From: Clusia tigrina
Taxonomy: Eukaryota; Arthropoda; Insecta; Diptera; Clusiidae
Reading direction: 5' to 3'
DNA: 64,000 nucleotides
Assembly (NCBI GenBank): GCA_920105625.2
Contig: OV050030.1
Coordinates: 93,812,652-93,876,651, forward strand
Shown: positions 9,408 to 22,324 of the stretch, piece after piece
How positions within the stretch are numbered: position 1 is the stretch's first letter
Layout of the letters: the number at the start of each line of letters is the position of its first letter
The notes under the pieces: model-generated
Told to the model about the DNA's origin: nothing
What the model saw: only the letters and a program-made list of their open reading frames with translations
The model's database searches: none
Translations under genes and position numbers: made by a program

Positions 9408-12400
9408 GATCGTCTTCACTACCTTATTTTGAATATATCACTGGAAGTGGAGACACCCTTAACTTTCTAATAGACACAGGATCGAATAAGAATTATATTC
9501 AATCTACAAAAATATCAAATCCCATAAAAAACCAAGAATCATTTTTCGTTAATTCAGTAGCGGGAAAAATTGAAGTTAATCACCATACTTTTGCAAACAT
9601 TCTTGGACCACAGACACCACAATTAAAATTTTTTATTTTACCTGGACTTGAATCCTTCCATGGTATAATAGGTAACGACACACTTAAACAGATAGGAGCG
9701 GTAATACATACAGATAAGAACGTTATGATAATTCTACAAAATTTAGTTATTCCTTTAAAACAGCAAGCAGCACAGGATGTGAATAATATCGATTTACGCG
9801 TTTCACATTTAACAGAGAATCAAAAAGAAAAATTAATTAATTTAATTAAAAATTGTCCACATCTGTTTTCTGACCCAAATAGGAGTTTAACATACACTTC
9901 AATAGTTAAAGGAGAAATTCGAACAACCAACGATACTCCAATTTATTCTAGATCCTACCCTTACCCTTTAGCCTTGAAAGAGGAAGTAGAAAGACAGGTC
10001 GAGGAACTTTTGGCCGATGGTATTATACGACCATCACGCTCACCATACAACTCGCCAGTATGGGTCGTCCCGAAAAAGATGGATGCATCGGGAGTGAAAA
10101 AATACCGGATGGTAATTGATTACCGTAAGCTCAATGAGGTGACTATCCCTGATAGGTACCCGATTCCGGAAATCCAAGAAGTACTTTCCAATCTCGGAAA
10201 GAACAAATTTTTTTCAATTATTGACCTAAAAAGCGGTTTCCATCAAATTCCGCTAAGGGAATGCGATGTCGAAAAAACTGCATTTTCCGTCAACAACGGA
10301 AAATATGAGTTTCTCAGATTGCCGTTCGGATTAAAAAACGCCCCGGCGATTTTCCAAAGAACGCTAGATGACATACTTCGACAGCACATCGGTAAAAGAT
10401 GTTATGTCTACATCGATGATATAATTATCTTTGGAAAAGATTTACAAGAACACCTCGAAAATCTGAGAATTGTTATGAAGACACTTGAAGCAGCAAACAT
10501 GAAAGTGCAGCTAGACAAGTGCGAGTTTTTAAGGGAAGATGTAGAATTCTTAGGGTATGTAGTGGGAATAAACGGAATAAAAACTAATCCATCCAAAGTA
10601 GAAGCGATAAACAAAATGCCAGAACCAAAAACATTGAAAGAACTCCGTTCATTCCTAGGAATGTCTGGATATTACAGGCGATTCATTAGGGATTATGCGA
10701 AAATCGCAAAACCCCTAACAAATCTTTTACGAGGGGAAGATGGACGAGTGTCCAAACATGCTTCCAAAAGCAAACCGATTGTTCTTGATAAGGATGCAGT
10801 TGAATCTTTTGATAAAATAAAAAACGCATTAATATCGAAAGAAGTAATTCTTTCACATCCAAATTTTGAAAAAGAATTTGAACTGACCACAGATGCCTCG
10901 AACTATGCGATAGGAGCATTGCTCTCGCAAAATGATAAGCCGATAACATTTATTTCAAGATCGCTATCAAAAACAGAGGAGAATTATGCCACAAACGAGA
11001 AAGAATTGTTGGCAATAATATGGTCACTGAATTCACTCAGAAATTACTTGTACGGTTCCAAAAAAATTAAAATTTATACAGATCACCAACCACTCACCTA
11101 CGCCTTGAGTGCAAAAAATTCCAACAGCAAGATGAAAAGATGGAAAGCCATTTTGGAAGAATATAACTACCAACTCATCTACAAACCTGGTAAGGCAAAC
11201 GTAGTGGCTGATACTTTATCAAGAATACCGGCCCAAATTAATTCACTAACTCCTACAGTGCATAGCGATGAAAGCTCTAATCACAATTTGATACCTTGCA
11301 CTGAGACTCCAGTAAATGTTTTTAAAAATCAGGTTATTCTTAAAATCGACGAAACTTCCACTTATCAATTTAAAATAGTTTTCCCAGGAATCCATAGACA
11401 CATAATTACAGAGCAACAATATACAGAAGAAAAACTTTTACAACTTTTCAAAAGATATTTAAATCCCTCAGTTATAAATGGTATCCTTACAGAAGAAAGA
11501 ATTATGGGAATGATACAGAATATTTACCCCCTTAATTTTTCCAACTACAAAGCACGCTATACTCAAAAAATAGTTGAAGATATAATTAGCGAACAAGAAC
11601 AAGAAAATATAATTCTTGAAATCCATAACCGCGCTCATCGAAATGCCCTTGAAAATAAATCCCAGATTCTTGGAAAGTACTACTTTCCCTCAATGATAAA
11701 CAAAATAAAAAACATAACAAAAATTTGTCAAATATGTAAGGAAAATAAGTACGAAAGGCATCCCAATCAAATTAAATTAGGAGAAACGCCCATACCGTCC
11801 TTTCCAGGACATACAGTTCATATAGATTTATTCCTAACAGAAAATAAAGTTGTTATGACAGCTCTGGATAAATTTACGAAATATGCCATGACAAAAATTC
11901 TTAAAAGTAGATCAATAGAAGACATAAGACGACCACTTAGGGACATAATTTTTGCATTTGGAGTTCCGAAATCTATTATCATCGACAATGAACCATCCCT
12001 TAACTCAGCCTCGATGAAATTCATGATGAAAGATGAATTAGGTATTGAAATTTATACATCGCCACCATACCGAAGTCAGGCTAACGGACAGGTTGAACGC
12101 TTCCATTCAACTTTGGTAGAAATTATGAGATGTCTCAAAGAGAATGGAACCCAAAGGAATTTTGAAGTACTTCTGGAACGCGCTGTTTCCGAATATAACC
12201 ACTCGATACACTCAGTTACAGGAAAAAAGCCTGTCGATTTATTTTTTGGTAGAAACATGGGCTTTACACCTGACCATTATGAAAAAGTTAGAAATTCAAA
12301 CATTGAAACCCTACAGAAGAAACAACGGAAAGATTTAGAATACCACAACAAGAATAAGCATGATCCTAAACAATATCTACCAGGACAAATACTTTTTGTT

Positions 12401-12529
12401 AAAAGAAATAGGCGATTAGGGACAAAACTTTCGAAGTCGTTTGTCAAGGAAATAGTCAGGGAAAACCGAAATAGCACAGTTGTGACCGATACCGGTAGAA
12501 TAGTACACAAAAGCTTGATAAGAAATTAA
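9395..12529 (+). CDS. pol: Pro-Pol polyprotein, errantivirus copy 2
   Basis: The frame is full length, with all catalytic motifs of copy 1 kept. Private changes include Leu for Val at RNase H 'GAxLSQ' (near 10919), Ile for Met near 11571, Gly for Glu before the first integrase Asp (near 11808), and Ser for Pro in the C-terminal basic domain (near 12436). Confidence 0.92.
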   Translation, partial: FFRVRSSSLPYFEYITGSGDTLNFLIDTGSNKNYIQSTKISNPIKNQESFFVNSVAGKIEVNHHTFANILGPQTPQLKFFILPGLESFHGIIGNDTLKQIGAVIHTDKNVMIILQNLVIPLKQQAAQDVNNIDLRVSHLTENQKEKLINLIKNCPHLFSDPNRSLTYTSIVKGEIRTTNDTPIYSRSYPYPLALKEEVERQVEELLADGIIRPSRSPYNSPVWVVPKKMDASGVKKYRMVIDYRKLNEVTIPDRYPIPEIQEVLSNLGKNKFFSIIDLKSGFHQIPLRECDVEKTAFSVNNGKYEFLRLPFGLKNAPAIFQRTLDDILRQHIGKRCYVYIDDIIIFGKDLQEHLENLRIVMKTLEAANMKVQLDKCEFLREDVEFLGYVVGINGIKTNPSKVEAINKMPEPKTLKELRSFLGMSGYYRRFIRDYAKIAKPLTNLLRGEDGRVSKHASKSKPIVLDKDAVESFDKIKNALISKEVILSHPNFEKEFELTTDASNYAIGALLSQNDKPITFISRSLSKTEENYATNEKELLAIIWSLNSLRNYLYGSKKIKIYTDHQPLTYALSAKNSNSKMKRWKAILEEYNYQLIYKPGKANVVADTLSRIPAQINSLTPTVHSDESSNHNLIPCTETPVNVFKNQVILKIDETSTYQFKIVFPGIHRHIITEQQYTEEKLLQLFKRYLNPSVINGILTEERIMGMIQNIYPLNFSNYKARYTQKIVEDIISEQEQENIILEIHNRAHRNALENKSQILGKYYFPSMINKIKNITKICQICKENKYERHPNQIKLGETPIPSFPGHTVHIDLFLTENKVVMTALDKFTKYAMTKILKSRSIEDIRRPLRDIIFAFGVPKSIIIDNEPSLNSASMKFMMKDELGIEIYTSPPYRSQANGQVERFHSTLVEIMRCLKENGTQRNFEVLLERAVSEYNHSIHSVTGKKPVDLFFGRNMGFTPDHYEKVRNSNIETLQKKQRKDLEYHNKNKHDPKQYLPGQILFVKRNRRLGTKLSKSFVKEIVRENRNSTVVTDTGRIVHKSLIRN

Positions 12530-12557
12530 CAATTTCATTCTTTACTTTTTTTACAAG

Positions 12558-14066
12558 TTAATAATTTGTTTCTTTGCATTATGCAAAGCCGATGTTCAAA
12601 TATTGGATTACTCAAACTCGCAACTAGTGACAATAGAGACTGGATTAGCTAAATTACAAACAGGAACGTTCAAAATCATTCACATCATAGACTTAAAGAA
12701 ATACGAAGATTCAATTAATAACCTCGAAACAATATTTAGAACCAAAATTAATACGGACCACTCCTTATACCCATTTATTTCCGATGAGATTGAAAAAATA
12801 AAAATCCATTTAAACAGACTCAGTATAAACAGAAGGACCAAACGATCACTCGACTTTATCGGCAGTGCATGGAAGTGGATAGCCGGAAACCCGGACCACT
12901 CTGACCAAATTATTTTGACGGAAAAAATTAATAATGCTCTCGAAAATAACAATAAACAACTAATAATTAATAGAATGACAATAGACAAAATGAATGAAAT
13001 AACTAACAAAACGAATACAATTTTAAAGGTGATGCAATCAGACAAGAATAGTGATGATAAATCTTTCACGCAACTAAAATACAAACTTGACCTCATGAAA
13101 GAGGAAATAATCAATATAGAGTATGCCATTCATTGGGCAAAGGCTAACGTAATTAATTCTTATATTTTATCAAATACCGAAATAAATATTGCTAAAGAAA
13201 TTTTCAATAAAGAAAACATACCTTACATTAACATTGATGAATTGCTAGAATTCGCGGAGATTAAAATAGCCACGAATGATGAGACTATTATTTATATAAT
13301 TAGTTTGCCAGAAACCGATACATAATATTGTAAAAAAATTGTTGTAAAACCAGTTAAATTAAAATCAAAAATTAACAAAATCAATTATAATTCAATATTA
13401 CAATGTAAAAATCAGTTTTACGGAATTAAAAACAATTGTAAGACATATAATAAATTATCCATTTGTTTACATAAAAATGTAATAAATCTAAGAAATTCAA
13501 CATGCATTCCAAATTTACTGGCAAGCCAAAAGTCTTCCTGCCAATTAATTAACAATCAACACATACCAGAAGTAGAAGAAATTTCAACAGGGCTAATTTT
13601 CTTAAATCAATTTAATGGATCCATCATTATAAATAACGAGACAAGCATTCTAGAAGGAACATTCTTAATAAAATACCACAATGAAACCATAAATATCAGG
13701 AACATAACATATACTTCAAATGAAACCGTCGTCTACGCACCATTGCCCGCTTTACTGCAACCGAAAATTTTACCAAGAGATACAGAAGAAGTACTTTCAT
13801 TAGAAATGATGAAAGAATTGAATGTGAAAAACACTGAATTCATCAAATCTTTAGATGTACGCAACAAAATATCATTAACATCTGGCACAGTAGTAGCTAT
13901 TCTTATAGTACTATTTGGGATAATTATGGCTGTAAGTCACATACGCAGAAGAATGAAAGGCCAAGTAACAAATACAATAAGCCTAAAGGAACGACACCCC
14001 CAACTTTCTGAATCGGCCATAGAAAAGCTTAACCAAATCTTTAACGGGTCAACCGAGGACGGTTGA
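12558..14066 (+). pseudogene. env: Envelope glycoprotein, errantivirus copy 2 (nonsense)
   Basis: A G-to-T change turns a Glu codon into TAA at 13323-13325, after the furin-like site and the helical region but before the glycosylated C-terminal half and membrane span. The product would be a soluble fragment lacking the anchor. The downstream frame remains open to 14066. The same nonsense change is present in copy 4. Confidence 0.88.
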
Positions 14067-14081
14067 AATCAGGAGGGGAAG

Positions 14082-14374
14082 AGTTAAGAACAAATAAGTT
14101 GCAACTTAGAACCAAAATTCCATTCCCACGAATAAGAATGCTGACGAAGTGTCTGCAGTACCCACAGTCACGTACTCGAAAACAACAACAACGAAAATAG
14201 TATAAAAACTTCATATGGAATATGATCCACGCGTCCGGCAGAGCAGTTGGTGAATTTGGCTTTTGCATTTATTTAATTATGTTAGATTAAATTCAGTTGT
14301 AAATTAGAAGTGAAACAATAAAGTTGGCTTCGGCCTTTTTTTAAAAACAACCAAAAGAAATAAAAATCTTAACT
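14082..14374 (+). repeat. Errantivirus LTR B (shared by copies 2 and 3)
   Basis: This is a 293-bp LTR with the same terminal inverted repeats as LTR A. The primer site follows at 14374-14391. The leader after it lacks three bases (near 14486) relative to the others. Confidence 0.9.
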
Positions 14375-15068
14375 GGCGCCCGAGCAGGGACCCAAATGTG
14401 AAGTTCGGGATACATTAAATCTTTGGAGCAGCAATTTGGGGCCAAAAACCCAACAGTGAAGTTCTGGATAATATCGATCCTTGGACAGTTGGCGGATTTT
14501 CAACAAAAAAGTCAAGGAATAACGTAACTACGAGGTGCCTAAGTACGAACGGAAAGGGAGAACACCAAGAGCTCAACCTCCATTGACATCGTTGGAATGA
14601 TATTCGTAAGACTAGTTTTAAGACATTTTTTAGTGAAAGAAAAAATATATTGAAAAACGAAAATTTACAAAATTGATAAAAGATAAATAGAGAGGAAAAT
14701 ATTTACGAAAAATATAGAGATTAGAGAAATTGCAATAATAAAAAAAAAGAAGGAAGGAATTAATAACTCAGCTTAGAAAATACATAACTTAGTTTATATA
14801 TGTATCTAAATATTATATCTGAAAGTGACTATACAAAGCAATTATTTTGATAATTTCTTAATTTTTTTCCACTGAAAACAACACATTATTATTAATTCCG
14901 ATTAAAAGATTTGCAAGAATTGTCTGAATTCAAGGGTCAAATTCAAACTATAATTAATTAAAAAACCTATAGTAAGAAATTCACACTGTGACTCTTACAG
15001 CCATTTACTCTAGTGTATAAAAATTTACAAATAAGGAAATAAAATTCAAAAAATTGTATTCGTTGAAA

Positions 15069-16661
15069 ATGACAAAAGTGACTGCTGACGAATTAACAGA
15101 ACAATTAAGCAGACTGAATTTTAACAACACGACACCCAGCATATCAAATCGAGCATTAAGGATGGACAAAGCACTACAACAACAAATAACTGACTTGATA
15201 ACCTCAACGATACAAAATTTGAATAATCTTTTGTCGAATGACGATAGCACGGATTGCCAAGTAGAATTAACAAGAGAAAATATTAACGAGCTAGACAGGA
15301 TCCCAGACATAGTGAAATGTCTTAGGGAATTTTCAGGGGCTCCGGGAGAATTTAACTCCTGGAGAAGAACCACAGATCGCATATTTTCCGTATACGAGAA
15401 CCTAAAAGGAACTCCAAAGTATTATGCGATACTCCATACAGTCAGGCATAAAATTGTAGGAGAAGCAGATACCGCTTTGGAATCCTACAAAACTCCATTA
15501 AATTGGGTAAAAATAAAACAGTGCTTAATGATGCACTATTCGGATAAAAGGGATATTGGTACCTTGGAGTATCAACTCACCACCCTAGCTCAACGAAATA
15601 ATTCAATTCAGGAGTTCTATCAGAAGGTGTATCAACACTTATCGTTGATACTAGACAAAATGTCCTGCCTTGACATAAGTGAGGACTCACTGCAGGCTAT
15701 GACCAATTGCTATAGAGATAAGGCACTCGATACATTTATTCGAGGACTTAACGGAGACTTACCCCGTTTGCTTAGCATAAGAGAACCTACTTCTCTTCCG
15801 CAGGCTCTTAATTTATGCCAAAAACTTGATAATATGACTTTCCGTATGAATTACGCACAGAATAGCTCAGCAAATTACAAAATGGTACCACCTAGACCAC
15901 CAAAAAAATTTAATTTTCCCACAAATAGAAATAATTTTCATCCTGAATTAGTTCATTGGCCATCTGCCAAAAATACTAATCCTTTCATCCAAAATAGGGC
16001 AAACCCATTCTTAAATAATACTTGGAGAACTCAAAATTACCAGAGCACAAACCCTTTTATGCAAAACGGTAACCCATTTAAACAAAATAATACACTTCAG
16101 CCAAACTTCCAATTTCCAAGACCAAACCAAGCATTTAATTCCAGACCAAACATGCCTCCCAAACCCCCACAGCCTATGGAGATAGACCATTCGATACAAA
16201 CCAGAAACGTAAATTATCAAAATAGGCCTAATTTTCAACACAATAACAATGGTCAAAAACGACCAATGACTTTCCAAACACACACTCCAAACAAGATGCA
16301 AAGAAACTTCTTTGTCAGCACAGACCTTCATAATTGTTACGAAGTTGAACATCCATATTTGAATAACGAAACTTACAATTACGACAGATATCAGCCAAGT
16401 CCCAACGACGTTGAAACTGGATATCAATATCCAGACCATGATGCAAATGCTTATGCTGAGTTTCAGCAAAATTATTTCCAGGAAACTTTCCAATCACCGT
16501 CTTACAACGACCCTAATGACATATTTTCACCACACTTGGATGAAGCAAACCAAACATCTTCCGATACTCTACAAGAAACTCAGAGTGCTGGTTCAATTTT
16601 AAAAGAACAATATTTTAATTCTATTCCTAAACAATTAGACAATATTAATTTTTTAGAGTAA
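15069..16661 (+). CDS. gag: Gag polyprotein, errantivirus copy 3
   Basis: The frame encodes 530 aa, from the ATG at 15069. Differences seen are Leu for Pro near residue 54 and Met for Ile near residue 198. The frameshift heptamer is at 16649-16655. Confidence 0.88.
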   Translation: MTKVTADELTEQLSRLNFNNTTPSISNRALRMDKALQQQITDLITSTIQNLNNLLSNDDSTDCQVELTRENINELDRIPDIVKCLREFSGAPGEFNSWRRTTDRIFSVYENLKGTPKYYAILHTVRHKIVGEADTALESYKTPLNWVKIKQCLMMHYSDKRDIGTLEYQLTTLAQRNNSIQEFYQKVYQHLSLILDKMSCLDISEDSLQAMTNCYRDKALDTFIRGLNGDLPRLLSIREPTSLPQALNLCQKLDNMTFRMNYAQNSSANYKMVPPRPPKKFNFPTNRNNFHPELVHWPSAKNTNPFIQNRANPFLNNTWRTQNYQSTNPFMQNGNPFKQNNTLQPNFQFPRPNQAFNSRPNMPPKPPQPMEIDHSIQTRNVNYQNRPNFQHNNNGQKRPMTFQTHTPNKMQRNFFVSTDLHNCYEVEHPYLNNETYNYDRYQPSPNDVETGYQYPDHDANAYAEFQQNYFQETFQSPSYNDPNDIFSPHLDEANQTSSDTLQETQSAGSILKEQYFNSIPKQLDNINFLE

Positions 16662-19600
16662 GATCGTCTTCACTACCTTATTTTGAATATATCACTGGAA
16701 GTGGAGACACCCTTAACTTTCTAATAGACACAGGATCGAATAAGAATTATATTCAATCTACAAAAATATCAAATCCCATAAAAAACCAAGAATCATTTTT
16801 CGTTAATTCAGTAGCGGGAAAAATTGAAGTTAATCACCATACTTTTGCAAACATTCTTGGACCACAGACACCACAATTAAAATTTTTTATTTTACCTGGA
16901 CTTGAATCCTTCCATGGTATAATAGGTAACGACACACTTAAACAGATAGGAGCGGTAATACATACAGATAAGAACGTTATGATAATTCTACAAAATTTAC
17001 TTATTCCTTTAAAACAGCAAGCAGCACAGGATGTGAATAATATCGATTTACGCGTTTCACATTTAACAGAGAATCAAAAAGAAAAATTAATTAATTTAAT
17101 TAAAAATTGTCCACATCTGTTTTCTGACCCAAATAGGAGTTTAACATACACTTAAATAGTTAAAGGAGAAATTCGAACAACCAACGATACTCCAATTTAT
17201 TCTAGATCCTACCCTTACCCTTTAGCCTTGAAAGAGGAAGTAGAAAGACAGGTCGAGGAACTTTTGGCCGATGGTATTATACGACCATCACGCTCACCAT
17301 ACAACTCGCCAGTATGGGTCGTCCCGAAAAAGATGGATGCATCGGGAGTGAAAAAATACCGGATGGTAATTGATTACCGTAAGCTCAATGAGGTGACTAT
17401 CCCTGATAGGTACCCGATTCCGGAAATCCAAGAAGTACTTTCCAATCTCGGAAAGAACAAATTTTTTTCAATTATTGACCTAAAAAGCGGTTTCCATCAA
17501 ATTCCGCTAAGGGAATGCGATGTCGAAAAAACTGCATTTTCCGTCAACAACGGAAAATATGAGTTTCTCAGATTGCCGTTCGGATTAAAAAACGCCCCGG
17601 CGATTTTCCAAAGAACGCTAGATGACATACTTCGACAGCACATCGGTAAAAGATGTTATATCTACATCGATGATATAATTATCTTTGGAAAAGATTTACA
17701 AGAACACCTCGAAAATCTGAGAATTGTTATGAAGACACTTGAAGCAGCAAACATGAAAGTGCAGCTAGACAAGTGCGAGTTTTTAAGGGAAGATGTAGAA
17801 TTCTTAGGGTATGTAGTGGGAATAAACGGAATAAAAACTAATCCATCCAAAGTAGAAGCGATAAACAAAATGCCAGAACCAAAAACATTGAAAGAACTCC
17901 GTTCATTCCTAGGAATGTCTGGATATTACAGGCGATTCATTAGGGATTATGCGAAAATCGCAAAACCCCTAACAAATCTTTTACGAGGGGAAGATGGACG
18001 AGTGTCCAAACATGCTTCCAAAAGCAAACCGATTGTTCTTGATAAGGATGCAGTTGAATCTTTTGATAAAATAAAAAACGCATTAATATCGAAAGAAGTA
18101 ATTCTTTCACATCCAAATTTTGAAAAAGAATTTGAACTGACCACAGATGCCTCGAACTATGCGATAGGAGCAGTGCTCTCGCAAAATGATAAGCCGATAA
18201 CATTTATTTCAAGATCGCTATCAAAAACAGAGGAGAATTATGCCACAAACGAGAAAGAATTGTTGGCAATAATATGGTCACTGAATTCACTCAGAAATTA
18301 CTTGTACGGTTCCAAAAAAATTAAAATTTATACAGATCACCAACCACTCACTTACGCCTTGAGTGCAAAAAATTCCAACAGCAAGATGAAAAGATGGAAA
18401 GCCATTTTGGAAGAATATAACTACCAACTCATCTACAAACTTGGTAAGGCAAACGTAGTGGCTGATACTTTATCAAGAATACCGGCCCAAATTAATTCAC
18501 TAACTCCTACAGTGCATAGCGATGAAAGCTCTAATCACAATTTGATACCTTGCACTGAAACTCCAGTAAATGTTTTTAAAAATCAGGTTATTCTTAAAAT
18601 CGACGAAACTTCCACTTATCAATTTAAAATAGTTTTCCCAGGAATCCATAGACACATAATTACAGAGCAACAATATACAGAAGAAAAACTTTTACAACTT
18701 TTCAAAAGATATTTAAATCCCTCAGTTATAAATGGTATCCTTACAGAAGAAAGAATTATGGGAATGATACAGAATATTTACCCCCTTAATTTTTCCAACT
18801 ACAAAGCACGCTATACTCAAAAAATGGTTGAAGATATAATTAGCGAACAAGAACAAGAAAATATAATTCTTGAAATCCATAACCGCGCTCATCGAAATGC
18901 CCTTGAAAATAAATCCCAGATTCTTGGAAAGTACTACTTTCCCTCAATGATAAACAAAATAAAAAACATAACAAAAATTTGTCAAATATGTAAGGAAAAT
19001 AAGTACGAAAGGCATCCCAATCAAATTAAATTAGGAGAAACGCCCATACCGTCCTTTCCAGAACATACAGTTCATATAGATTTATTCCTAACAGAAAATA
19101 AAGTTGTTATGACAGCTCTGGATAAATTTACGAAATATGCCATGACAAAAATTCTTAAAAGTAGATCAATAGAAGACATAAGACGACCACTTAGGGACAT
19201 AATTTTTGCATTTGGAGTTCCGAAATCTATTATCATCGACAATGAACCATCCCTTAACTCAGCCTCGATGAAATTCATGATGAAAGATGAATTAGGTATT
19301 GAAATTTATACATCGCCACCATACCGAAGTCAGGCTAACGGACAGGTTGAACGCTTCCATTCAACTTTGGTAGAAATTATGAGATGTCTCAAAGAGAATG
19401 GAACCCAAAGGAATTTTGAAGAACTTCTGGAACGCGCTGTTTCCGAATATAACCACTCGATACACTCAGTTACAGGAAAAAAGCCTGTCGATTTATTTTT
19501 TGGTAGAAACATGGGCTTTACACCTGACCATTATGAAAAAGTTAGAAATTCAAACATTGAAACCCTACAGAAGAAACAACGGAAAGATTTAGAATACCAC

Positions 19601-19783
19601 AACAAGAATAAGCATGATCCTAAACAATATCTACCAGGACAAATAATTTTTGTTAAAAGAAATAGGCGATTAGGGACAAAACTTTCGAAGCCGTTTGTCA
19701 AGGAAATAGTCAGGGAAAACCGAAATAGCACAGTTGTGACCGATACCGGTAGAATAGTACACAAAAGCTTGATAAGAAATTAA
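16649..19783 (+). pseudogene. pol: Pro-Pol, errantivirus copy 3 (nonsense before RT)
   Basis: A C-to-A change makes TAA at 17153-17155 (Ser in the other copies), after protease and before the RT fingers. The Gag-Pol fusion would therefore contain protease only. Downstream the RT, RNase H and integrase frame is open from 17156 to 19783 with its motifs intact. A Val-to-Ile change lies beside the YIDD motif (near 17660), and Leu replaces Pro in the RNase H connection (near 18441). Confidence 0.9.
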
Positions 19784-19811
19784 CAATTTCATTCTTTACT
19801 TTTTTTACAAG

Positions 19812-21320
19812 TTAATAATTTGTTTCTTTGCATTATGCAAAGCCGATGTTCAAATATTGGATTACTCAAACTCGCAACTAGTGACAATAGAGACTGGATT
19901 AGCTAAATTACAAACAGGAACGTTCAAAATCATTCACATCATAGACTTAAAGAAATACGAAGATTCAATTAATAACCTCGAAACAATATTTAGAACCAAA
20001 ATTAATACGGACCACTCCTTATACCCATTTATTTCCGATGAGATTGAAAAAATAAAAATCCATTTAAACAGACTCAGTATAAACAGAAGGACCAAACGAT
20101 CACTCGACTTTATCGGCAGTGCATGGAAGTGGATAGCCGGAAACCCGGACCACTCTGACCAAATTATTTTGACGGAAAAAATTAATAATGCTCTCGAAAA
20201 TAACAATAAACAACTAATAATTAATAGAATGACAATAGACAAAATGAATGAAATAACTAACAAAACGAATACAATTTTAAAGGTGATGCAATCAGACAAG
20301 AATAGTGATGATAAATCTTTCACGCAACTAAAATACAAACTTGACCTCATGAAAGAGGAAATAATCAATATAGAGTATGCCATTCATTGGGCAAAGGCTA
20401 ACGTAATTAATTCTTATATTTTATCAAATACCGAAATAAATATTGCTAAAGAAATTTTCAATAAAGAAAACATACCTTACATTAACATTGATGAATTGCT
20501 AGAATTCGCGGAGATTAAAATAGCCACGAATGATGAGACTATTATTTATATAATTAGTTTGCCAGAAACCGATACAGAATATTGTAAAAAAATTGTTGTA
20601 AAACCAGTTAAATTAAAATCAAAAATTAACAAAATCAATTATAATTCAATATTACAATGTAAAAATCAGTTTTACGGAATTAAAAACAATTGTAAGACAT
20701 ATAATAAATTATCCATTTGTTTACATAAAAATGTAATAAATCTAAGAAATTCAACATGCATTCCAAATTTACTGGCAAGCCAAAAGTCTTCCTGCCAATT
20801 AATTAACAATCAACACATACCAGAAGTAGAAGAAATTTCAACAGGGCTAATTTTCTTAAATCAATTTAATGGATCCATCATTATAAATAACGAGACAAGC
20901 ATTCTAGAAGGAACATTCTTAATAAAATACCACAATGAAACCATAAATATCAGGAACATAACATATACTTCAAATGAAACCGTCGTCTACGCACCATTGC
21001 CCGCTTTACTGCAACCGAAAATTTTACCAAGAGATACAGAAGAAGTACTTTCATTAGAAATGATGAAAGAATTGAATGTGAAAAACACTGAATTCATCAA
21101 ATCTTTAGATGTACGCAACAAAATATCATTAACATCTGGCACAGTAGTAGCTATTCTTATAGTACTATTTGGGATAATTATGGTTGTAAGTCACATACGC
21201 AGAAGAATGAAAGGTCAAGTAACAAATACAATAAGCCTAAAGGAACGACACCCCCAACTTTCTGAATCGGCCATAGAAAAGCTTAACCAAATCTTTAACG
21301 GGTCAACCGAGGACGGTTGA
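19812..21320 (+). CDS. env: Envelope glycoprotein, errantivirus copy 3 (main exon)
   Basis: The frame is open to 21320 with the same architecture as copy 1: signal-like start, furin-like site, fusion-like segment and C-terminal membrane span. It differs by Ile for Val near the N-terminus (shared with copy 2) and by Val for Ala in the membrane span (near 21184). The leader ATG and donor are at 14597 and 14606. Confidence 0.85.
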   Translation, partial: LIICFFALCKADVQILDYSNSQLVTIETGLAKLQTGTFKIIHIIDLKKYEDSINNLETIFRTKINTDHSLYPFISDEIEKIKIHLNRLSINRRTKRSLDFIGSAWKWIAGNPDHSDQIILTEKINNALENNNKQLIINRMTIDKMNEITNKTNTILKVMQSDKNSDDKSFTQLKYKLDLMKEEIINIEYAIHWAKANVINSYILSNTEINIAKEIFNKENIPYINIDELLEFAEIKIATNDETIIYIISLPETDTEYCKKIVVKPVKLKSKINKINYNSILQCKNQFYGIKNNCKTYNKLSICLHKNVINLRNSTCIPNLLASQKSSCQLINNQHIPEVEEISTGLIFLNQFNGSIIINNETSILEGTFLIKYHNETINIRNITYTSNETVVYAPLPALLQPKILPRDTEEVLSLEMMKELNVKNTEFIKSLDVRNKISLTSGTVVAILIVLFGIIMVVSHIRRRMKGQVTNTISLKERHPQLSESAIEKLNQIFNGSTEDG

Positions 21321-21335
21321 AATCAGGAGGGGAAG

Positions 21336-21628
21336 AGTTAAGAACAAATAAGTTGCAACTTAGAACCAAAATTCCATTCCCACGAATAAGAATGCTGACG
21401 AAGTGTCTGCAGTACCCACAGTCACGTACTCGAAAACAACAACAACGAAAATAGTATAAAAACTTCATATGGAATATGATCCACGCGTCCGGCAGAGCAG
21501 TTGGTGAATTTGGCTTTTGCATTTATTTAATTATGTTAGATTAAATTCAGTTGTAAATTAGAAGTGAAACAATAAAGTTGGCTTCGGCCTTTTTTTAAAA
21601 ACAACCAAAAGAAATAAAAATCTTAACT
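21336..21628 (+). repeat. Errantivirus LTR C (shared by copies 3 and 4)
   Basis: This 293-bp LTR has the same ends, TATA-like box and AATAAA as LTR A. The primer site follows at 21628-21645. Confidence 0.9.
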
Positions 21629-22324
21629 GGCGCCCGAGCAGGGACCCAAATGTGAAGTTCGGGATACATTAAATCTTTGGAGCAGCAATTTGGGGCCAAA
21701 AACCCAACAGTGAAGTTCTGGATAATATCGATCCTTGGACAACAGTTGGCGGATTTTCAACAAAAAAGTCAAGGAATAACGTAACTACGAGGTGCCTAAG
21801 TACGAACGGAAAGGGAGAACACCAAGAGCTCAACCTCCATTGACATCGTTGGAATGATATTCGTAAGACTAGTTTTAAGACATTTTTTAGTGAAAGAAAA
21901 AATATATTGAAAAACGAAAATTTACAAAATTGATAAAAGATAAATAGAGAGGAAAATATTTACGAAAAATATAGAGATTAGAGAAATTGCAATAATAAAA
22001 AAAAGAAGGAAGGAATTAATAACTCAGCTTAGAAAATACATAACTTAGTTTATATTTGTATCTAAATATTATATCTGAAAGTGACTATACAAAGCAATTA
22101 TTTTGATAATTTCTTAATTTTTTTCCACTGAAAACAACACATTATTATTAATTCCGATTAAAAGATTTGCAAGAATTGTCTGAATTCAAGGGTCAAATTC
22201 AAACTATAATTAATTAAAAAACCTATAGTAAGAAATTCACACTGTGACTCTTACAGCCATTTACTCTAGTGTATAAAAATTTACAAATAAGGAAATAAAA
22301 TTCAAAAAATTGTATTCGTTGAAA

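Larger units (their letters stand above)
6827..14374 (+). mobile_element. Errantivirus copy 2 (LTR to LTR; env broken)
   Basis: This copy has both LTRs. Gag (7815-9407) and pro-pol (9395-12529) are open, and env has a nonsense codon at 13323. It could make particles and enzymes but not a full envelope. Confidence 0.9.
14082..21628 (+). mobile_element. Errantivirus copy 3 (LTR to LTR; pol broken)
   Basis: Gag (15069-16661) and env (19812-21320) are open. Pro-pol has a TAA between protease and RT. This is the complement of copy 2's defect: envelope is present but enzymes are absent. Confidence 0.9.
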